Positions 58,194-64,000 of a stretch of 64,000 nt of DNA are shown piece by piece. The stretch is from Rutidosis leptorrhynchoides (taxonomy: Eukaryota; Streptophyta; Magnoliopsida; Asterales; Asteraceae): positions 101,937,501-102,001,500 of the forward strand of contig NC_092334.1 in NCBI RefSeq assembly GCF_046630445.1, given 5' to 3'. Positions within the stretch are counted from its first letter, which is position 1; every line of letters begins with the position of its first letter. A model generated the notes under the pieces. It was not told the origin of the DNA. It did not search any database and was given only the letters and a program-made list of their open reading frames with translations. The translations under genes and the position numbers were made by a program.

Positions 58194-58859
58194 AAACAAG
58201 TTATGGTTAAAACGAGTTAGAAATTTCGCGCGTTGCGTTGGGAGTAGTGTTTTTTGTATGTACTAAATTTATTGTTAAAAATTAAATACAAATTAATGTT
58301 TACATTATCACATGATATTAATTACTTACGTTTACATTATTAAGTAATAATTCATTTAATTATTTAAATTAAACAATGGATGATTTAGAGAAATGAAAAA
58401 GAGAATCTTAGGAAATGCTACATTTATAAAAAAAAAAAAAAAAAAAAAAAAAAGATAAATAAATAAATTATATTATAGTAAATACTATTGGCTTAGGTTT
58501 GTGTTTTAGTGTAAGGTTAAATTTGTTATCACGAGCCTTATAAGGTGCAGTGAACATCTTTTAGTTCCACGTTCTACTATATGCTCAACCATTTTTGGAC
58601 TACAAAGAGTACCAAAAAACATCATCTTTCTAGAATCATACAAACTTTATGACGTATCAAATTCAAGTCTACATTATTACCTATAATAACGAGTTTCAAA
58701 AGTATTCAATTGACAACATATATATTAACATCATAACATGTCTAGAAAACTTTTCCTAACCCTTAAGGAACCTAACAAGTCTAAATTCTAAAGAACCCAT
58801 AACAAAAAACGCTTTTAGTTAAGTTGATCAGTTGAGTATACAACGTACGTCTATAAAAG

Positions 58860-59260
58860 ATGGCGGAAGAACACGAATCTGTGCATGGATATTTAACAGA
58901 CGAGGATGAAAACCCAAGAACGGGTAAAATACAACTTTTGTTGGTTTAATCAGTTAGTAAAATGAGACAGATTTAATGTGATTTTTTTGAAATTAAACAG
59001 GTACATTGTGAACAACGATTGCACATATTATAACTGCAGTTATCGGTTCGGGTGTACTTTCACTGGCTTGGAGCACAGCTCAGCTTGGTTGGATTGGCGG
59101 ACCGATTGCGTTAGTTAGTTTTGCAGTCGTAACGTATGTTTCCGCAGTTCTTTTGTCAGATTGTTACAGGTCACCTGATCCTGTTACCGGAACTAGAAAC
59201 CGATTTTTTACAGATGCTGTTGAAGTTATCCTTGGTACACCTACTTCTATCCTAAGTGTA
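58860..59260 (+). pseudogene. Amino acid permease (AAP family) pseudogene, 5' part
   Basis: Exon 1 (58860-58923) encodes MAEEHESVHGYLTDEDENPRT. After a 77-bp intron with GT/AG borders, exon 2 (59001 on) encodes the start of an AAP proton-coupled amino acid transporter: TTIAHIITAVIGSGVLSLAW and STAQLGWIGGPIAL, covering the first two membrane helices, then SDCYRSPDPVTGTRN. The codon for the conserved Trp of GTLWTTIAHI is TGA (59009-59011), so the frame is closed early. Downstream sequence is lost at a CACTA element end (59261). Intact AAPs have about 480 residues, so only about a fifth remains. It is a host gene remnant. Confidence 0.85.
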
Positions 59261-59508
59261 CACTACAACAAACTTTGTAGTTTGTGACACTTTTTATATG
59301 AACATCTGACACTTAAAAATGTGACATGTAAAAGCGTGTAAAAATTTGTTGTCAAAAATTTTATGTGTGAAAAAATATGGCGTCCAAAAGTGTCATTGAT
59401 TTTCTATTTTTGACGCTGTTAGGTGTCAAATATTGTGACACCAGAAGAAAAACATGTCAAATTATTCACATTTTTAAGCGTGAAAATAATGTGAGTGTAA
59501 AAAATGAA
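59261..59508. mobile_element. Left end of a CACTA (EnSpm) element
   Basis: It starts CACTACAACAAACTTTG, the CACTA terminus, directly after the permease remnant. It carries subterminal repeats of TGACAC, GTGTCA and GTGTGAAA type in both directions, as is usual for CACTA ends. The other end is not in the window. Confidence 0.75.
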
Positions 59509-59540
59509 TTTTTTTTTTTTTAAAGACAAACTCACTTACC
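59509..59540 (-). mobile_element. SINE tail fragment
   Basis: In minus sense GTAAGTGAGTTTGTCTTT is followed by a run of about 13 A, much like the tail of the SINE at 38897-39034. The body would lie beyond the Copia element that starts at 59541. Confidence 0.5.
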
Positions 59541-59689
59541 TGTCAGCCAGTATTTAGCCCATTGGTATTATTCATGTATTATTATTATAGGGCCTAGCCC
59601 ATTCATAGATGCTAGGTTTTATGCCTATATATAGCTTGTAATATTGTACTGGTGAAGCAAGGAAATACAACACGTTATCATTATTAACA
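59541..59689 (+). repeat. 5' LTR of the right-edge Copia element
   Basis: 149 bp from TGTCAGCC to ATTAACA, with a TATA-like CTATATATAGC near 59622. It directly abuts a primer site TGGTATCGAGCC (59690-59701). Very short LTRs occur in several Copia lineages such as Ale/Retrofit. The partner LTR is outside the window. Confidence 0.7.
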
Positions 59690-59860
59690 TGGTATCGAGC
59701 CATGCCTCCAATATCCCCTAAACCCTAATCTGTCGATCAAAAAAAAAAAAAAAAAACACAAACTCATCTCATTTTTTTTCTTCTGCCGATTGCATCATCT
59801 CCCTTTTTCATCTTCCTGCTGCCTTCTATCTCTTCTATTCTATATCAATTAATCATCACC

Positions 59861-62800
59861 ATGACTAACACATATGACAAGATCTACACAGTCACGTCCA
59901 TATCTCATCTCATTCCGGTTAAACTTGATCTCTCGAAGCTTAACTATGCGCACTGGAAACGTCTCTTCACCACTCATTGCAAGGGTTTTGATGTCTCAAA
60001 ATTTGTCCTTGGCACTTCCACCTCTGAAGAACAAGCAACCGATGCGTGGATCAAGGCTGATGCAGTTGTTACCACATGGATATATAATACGATCTCCGAG
60101 TCCCTTCTTGAACGGGTACTCAATTCTGAGCCGGTCAATTCTCATGCGGCTTGGATTTTTCTAGAAAATTTTTTTCAAGACAACAAGTTGTCGAAAACCA
60201 TGGAATTGAATGCCGAGTTACGTGCACTCTCCATTGGTGACCAAACGGTGGAAGAGTACTTTCGAAAACTAGATCGAATTGCAACGCACCTTCGAAATCT
60301 CGGATCAACTGTTGAAGAAAACAACCTTGTCATGTTTGTCGTTAACGGATTGACAGATAAATATCCATACGCTGCACGAATCATACTTCATCGCCACCCA
60401 TTCCCCGATCTCGACACAGCTCGATCTATGTTGTTAATGGAAGAAATGACTTTGAATCGGGAACAACGAACTGCTGCCACCCCCACATTGAATTCCTCCA
60501 ACCCGACGGCTCTTGTTGCTCAGCCCGCTACACCGCCTCCTACTCAACCTCAGATTTGTCGCAACTTTTCTAATGGATTTTGTCGATTTGATAACAGGTG
60601 CAGGTTTGTACACGATGTAAACTCCAGGCGTAACACTTCTGGTAGGTCTAACAATTATAGGTCCAACGGTGTAAGTCAAGCCCAATTGCTTCAAGTGATT
60701 GCTGCCCAACAAAATCAATTGGCTGCTCAATCTATGGCAAATTTACGGGCTCCAATCCATACTCAGCAGGCTGTTCCATTTACTTATGGCCCACCAGGCC
60801 CAACTAATCGCCACAGTACACAGGCAGGCCTCCTGCCAAGCCCACCAGGATTTAACAGGACATCATCTCATACTGGGCCGAATGGAGGTCAGCAGGCCTA
60901 CTTTTCTGGACAGCCTGCTTCAATTTTTGGGACATGTCAGCCCACTGGTTACGGTTCTTTTACTATTGACCCACGCACTCAGACACAGGAAACGGTTTTG
61001 CCTCATGCCTTCAGCGCCATGACTCTTCAGGACTACGGGGCTGCCGGATGGCACATGGATACTGGTGCGACTTCTCACCTTACCTCTTGTGTTAATAATC
61101 TTAGTACCATTTTTAATAAATGCAAATATTCATCTGTCGCCGTCGGTAACGGGAATACAATTCCAGTCACCAACACCGGCAATAGCTTGTTACCTGCAAC
61201 TCATCGACCTTTACACCTAAATAACGTCCTTGTTACTCCCAATATTGTTAAAAATCTTATATCTGTACGTCAATTTACTCGTGATAATCTTGTCTCTGTT
61301 GAATTTGATCTGTTTGGTTTTTCTGTGAAGGACTATCTGACGCGTCGTCTTCTGCTCCGATGTCATAGCACCGGGGATCTCTACCCTCTCACACCCAGCT
61401 CTACTCCTCCACAAGCTTTGCTTACTAGTCCCGTTACATGGCATCAGCGTCTTGGTCACCCCGGACATGATGTTCTTCGCAGACTTATTTCAAATAAAGA
61501 TATCATATGTAATAAAATGTCGTCACCTTTATTTTGTCATGCATGCCAACTTGGAAAACACGTGCGACTTCCCTTTTATGTTTCTAGTTCTAATGTAACT
61601 GCTACTTTTGATATTATTCATTCTGATTTGTGGACATCTCCTGTGCCTAGTCTTAGTGGTTTAAAATACTATGTTATATTTCTTGATCATTACTCTCATT
61701 ATGTTTGGGTTTTTCCGTTACGTAATAAATCTGATGTAATTACTACTTTCATTAATTTTAGATGCTTTGTACGCACTCAATTCAAACAAGAAATAAAATC
61801 TTTTCAATGCGATAATGGCGGTGAATTTGACAACACCGCCTTTCATACCCTCTTTCAAACAAATGGCATTCAATTTCGCCTATCTTGTCCATACACTTCC
61901 CAACAAAATGGGAAATCCGAACGTATGTTACGCACGATCAATAACCTTATTCGCACTCTTCTCTTCCAGGCTCATCTCCCACCTACCTACTGGGTCGAAG
62001 CCTTACATATGGCAGCCCATCTTCTTAACATTCTCCCTTCCTCCGCCATTAATCACGAGATACCACACTATCGCCTCTACCGACAAAAACCAGATTATAC
62101 AACAGTTCATGTATTTGGTTGTCTTTGTTACCCTCACCTTCCTGACACTCACAAACTCGCGCCGCGCTCCACTCCTTGCATCTTCCTCGGGTATCCCTCC
62201 AATCATCGGGGATACCGCTGCCTTGATCTCACCTCCAATAGAATCATTTTGTCTCGTCACGTCACCTTCGATGAGACCTCTTTCCCCTTTGGCTCCATGA
62301 CTCCCACCGAACCCCCATCATATGACTTCCTTGAACCTCCACCTAGTCTATTTTCCCGATCCTTTCATATTCCCGACTTACACTCTTCTACTCCCACATC
62401 TTCCTCGGAGACACAGCCTCCTCCTACTGAGGCTACCACTACCTCCACATTGGAGACTGAGCCTCCTCCCATTGAGGCTACCGCCCCTAATCCCACTCAC
62501 CTTTCCACCTCGGAGACACAGCCTCCTCCTACTGAGGCTGCCGCCTTTTCGTTCGTTCACCCTATGATCACCCGCACACGTGCTGGTATCACCAAACCCA
62601 TTGATCGTCTTAATCTTCTAACCTCTACCATATCCCCCATTCCTCGCACATACCCTGATGCCCTACGGGAACCAAACTGGAAACAAGCTATGATAGATGA
62701 ATATAATGCATTAATTAGCAATGGTACTTGGACACTTGTGCCTCGCCCATCGGACACGAACATAGTTCGCTCCATGTGGATTTTTAAGCACAAGTTTAAT

Positions 62801-64000
62801 GCAGATGGTAATTTGAGCAGATATAAGGCTCGACTCATTGCTAACGGTCACAGCCAGCAGGTTGGTATAGATTGTGATGAGACCTTTAGTCCGGTTGTCA
62901 AACCGGCATCGATTCGCACTGTCCTTAGTTTGGCAGTTTCTCGACACTGGCCGGTTCATCAGCTAGATGTCAAGAACGTCTTCCTTCATGGGCAACTCTC
63001 AGAGACTGTGTACATGCATCAGCCCCCGGGTTTTCGTGATAGTAGATTCCCGGATCATGTCTGTTTATTGTAAAAGTCCCTGTATGGCCTTAAGCAGGCT
63101 CCCCGAGCTTGGTTTCAGCAATTTGCAGGTTATGCTCAATGACTTGGCTTTCACCAGAGCCGTTGTGACACATCTCTCTTTATTTTTCGCCAGGGTTCCG
63201 ACACTGCGTACCTACTCTTATATGTTGATGATATCATCTTGACTGCGTCATCCACAGGTTTATTACAGCGGATTATCTCGTATTTACATCAGGAGTTCTC
63301 CATGACTGATTTGGGTCCCCTAAACTACTTTCTAGGGATCCATGCCACCCGTAGTGTTTCTGGTATGTTTCTCTCCCAGACACAGTACGCTACTGAGAAT
63401 ATTGAGCGGGCTGGTATGTCCTCATGTCATCCCTACAGGACCCCGGTTGAACCGGGTGCTAAACTTACTTCTCATGGTCCTCCTATCAAGGATCCTACTC
63501 TCTATCGGAACCTTGCAGGTGCATTACAGTGTCTTACATTCACTAGACCGGATATCTCTTATGTAGTTCAGCAGATTTGTCTCTTCATGCATGATCCTTG
63601 GGAGCAACACTTCCATGCGCTCAGACGAATCATTCGATATCTTCAGGGAACCACTGATCTCGGACTATAGTTATATGCGTCATCACCTTCCTCTTTGGTT
63701 GCTTACTCTGATGCCGATTGGGCAGGTTGCCCCACTACTCGTCGATCTACATCAGGCTACTGTGTTTTTCTCGGCAACAACCTTCTCTCCTGGTCATCCA
63801 AGCGGCAACTCACTCCCTCTCGCTCCAGTGCTGAAGCAGAGTATCGTGGGGTTGCCAATGCCGTTGCTGAGACATGTTGGATTCGTAACCTTCTCCGCGA
63901 GCTTCACTGTCCACTCACCTCAGCTACTTTGGTATATTGTGATAACGTCAGCTCTGTCTACCTCTCCAACAATCCGGTTCAACATCAACGAACGAATCAC
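59861..64000 (+). pseudogene. Copia gag-pol polyprotein, broken
   Basis: Order of parts: gag core (about residues 20-200), a CCCH-type finger CRNFSNGFCRFDNRC...H (about 233-251) in place of the usual CCHC knuckle, a Gln/Pro-rich linker, aspartic protease (WHMDTGATSHLT, about 400), the GAG-pre-integrase segment (TWHQRLGHPGHD), the integrase core (IHSDLW, QCDNGGEF), a Pro/Thr-rich linker with tandem repeats built on TQPPPTEA, then RT (KARLIANGHSQ, LYVDDIIL) and RNase H (YSDADWAG, SSAEAEY). The gene is a fossil with a few breaks. Confidence 0.87.

Larger units (their letters stand above)
59541..64000 (+). mobile_element. Copia LTR retrotransposon, right end beyond the window
   Basis: A short 5' LTR, a tRNA-Met-like primer site, an untranslated leader and a gag-pol region in Copia order (protease, integrase, RT, RNase H). 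It is broken, with a few breaks in the later pol, and runs off the window in RNase H. It is inserted in SINE/CACTA sequence, with a possible target duplication TTACC on the left. Confidence 0.88.

Overview
The window is nuclear DNA of a flowering plant. Host genes carry plant-type introns and belong to plant families (VARICOSE/EDC4, a chloroplast J11-type DnaJ, an oleosin, an AAP amino acid permease). Most other DNA is plant LTR retrotransposons, hAT/CACTA/MITE elements, SINE/LINE pieces and ATT/AAT microsatellites. The mix of Gypsy families looks like an Asteraceae genome, but that is an impression and cannot be proved from this sequence.

Layout. 1-1129: 3' end of a Copia-type element with several polypurine tracts and a short 3' LTR. 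1158-37604: a nest of four LTR retrotransposons, each with a clean 5-bp target duplication. Element A (minus strand, Tekay-like, non-autonomous) holds B (Athila/Tat-like, tRNA-Asp primer site, non-autonomous) in its 5' LTR. B holds C (Tekay chromovirus, otherwise whole). C is split within pol by D (a short Gypsy element with an intact gag frame, a decayed pol and LTRs that look identical). LTR divergence read by eye (A about 1.4 %, B no substitutions seen, C three substitutions, D none seen) fits A as the oldest insertion and leaves B, C and D too young to rank by this clock.

37605-39600: hAT-type non-autonomous elements, one carrying a tRNA-derived SINE and a LINE tail. 39922-47232: the twelve-exon gene for the mRNA decapping scaffold VARICOSE/EDC4; its ninth intron is enlarged by a minisatellite and two opposed copies of a glycine-rich gene fragment. 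48327-48776 (minus): a J-domain protein. 48937-50010: dense ATT/AAT microsatellites. 50408-54000: a MITE, an unassigned T/G-rich stretch and a retroposon with an A-rich tail and 11-bp target duplication. 54949-55452: an oleosin. 55739-58200: MITEs and a LINE 3' end. 58860-59260: a truncated AAP permease pseudogene, cut by a CACTA end, which holds a SINE tail and then a broken Copia element running off the window.

The host genes are unrelated housekeeping, chaperone and lipid-storage functions and form no pathway. The most unusual signals are in the retrotransposons: a pair of roughly 15-bp palindromes just upstream of the TATA box, in a core promoter that appears shared by two clades (A and B), with a GC-rich analogue in D; an extra coiled-coil ORF before gag in A and C; and D, which moved recently although its pol is a relic.
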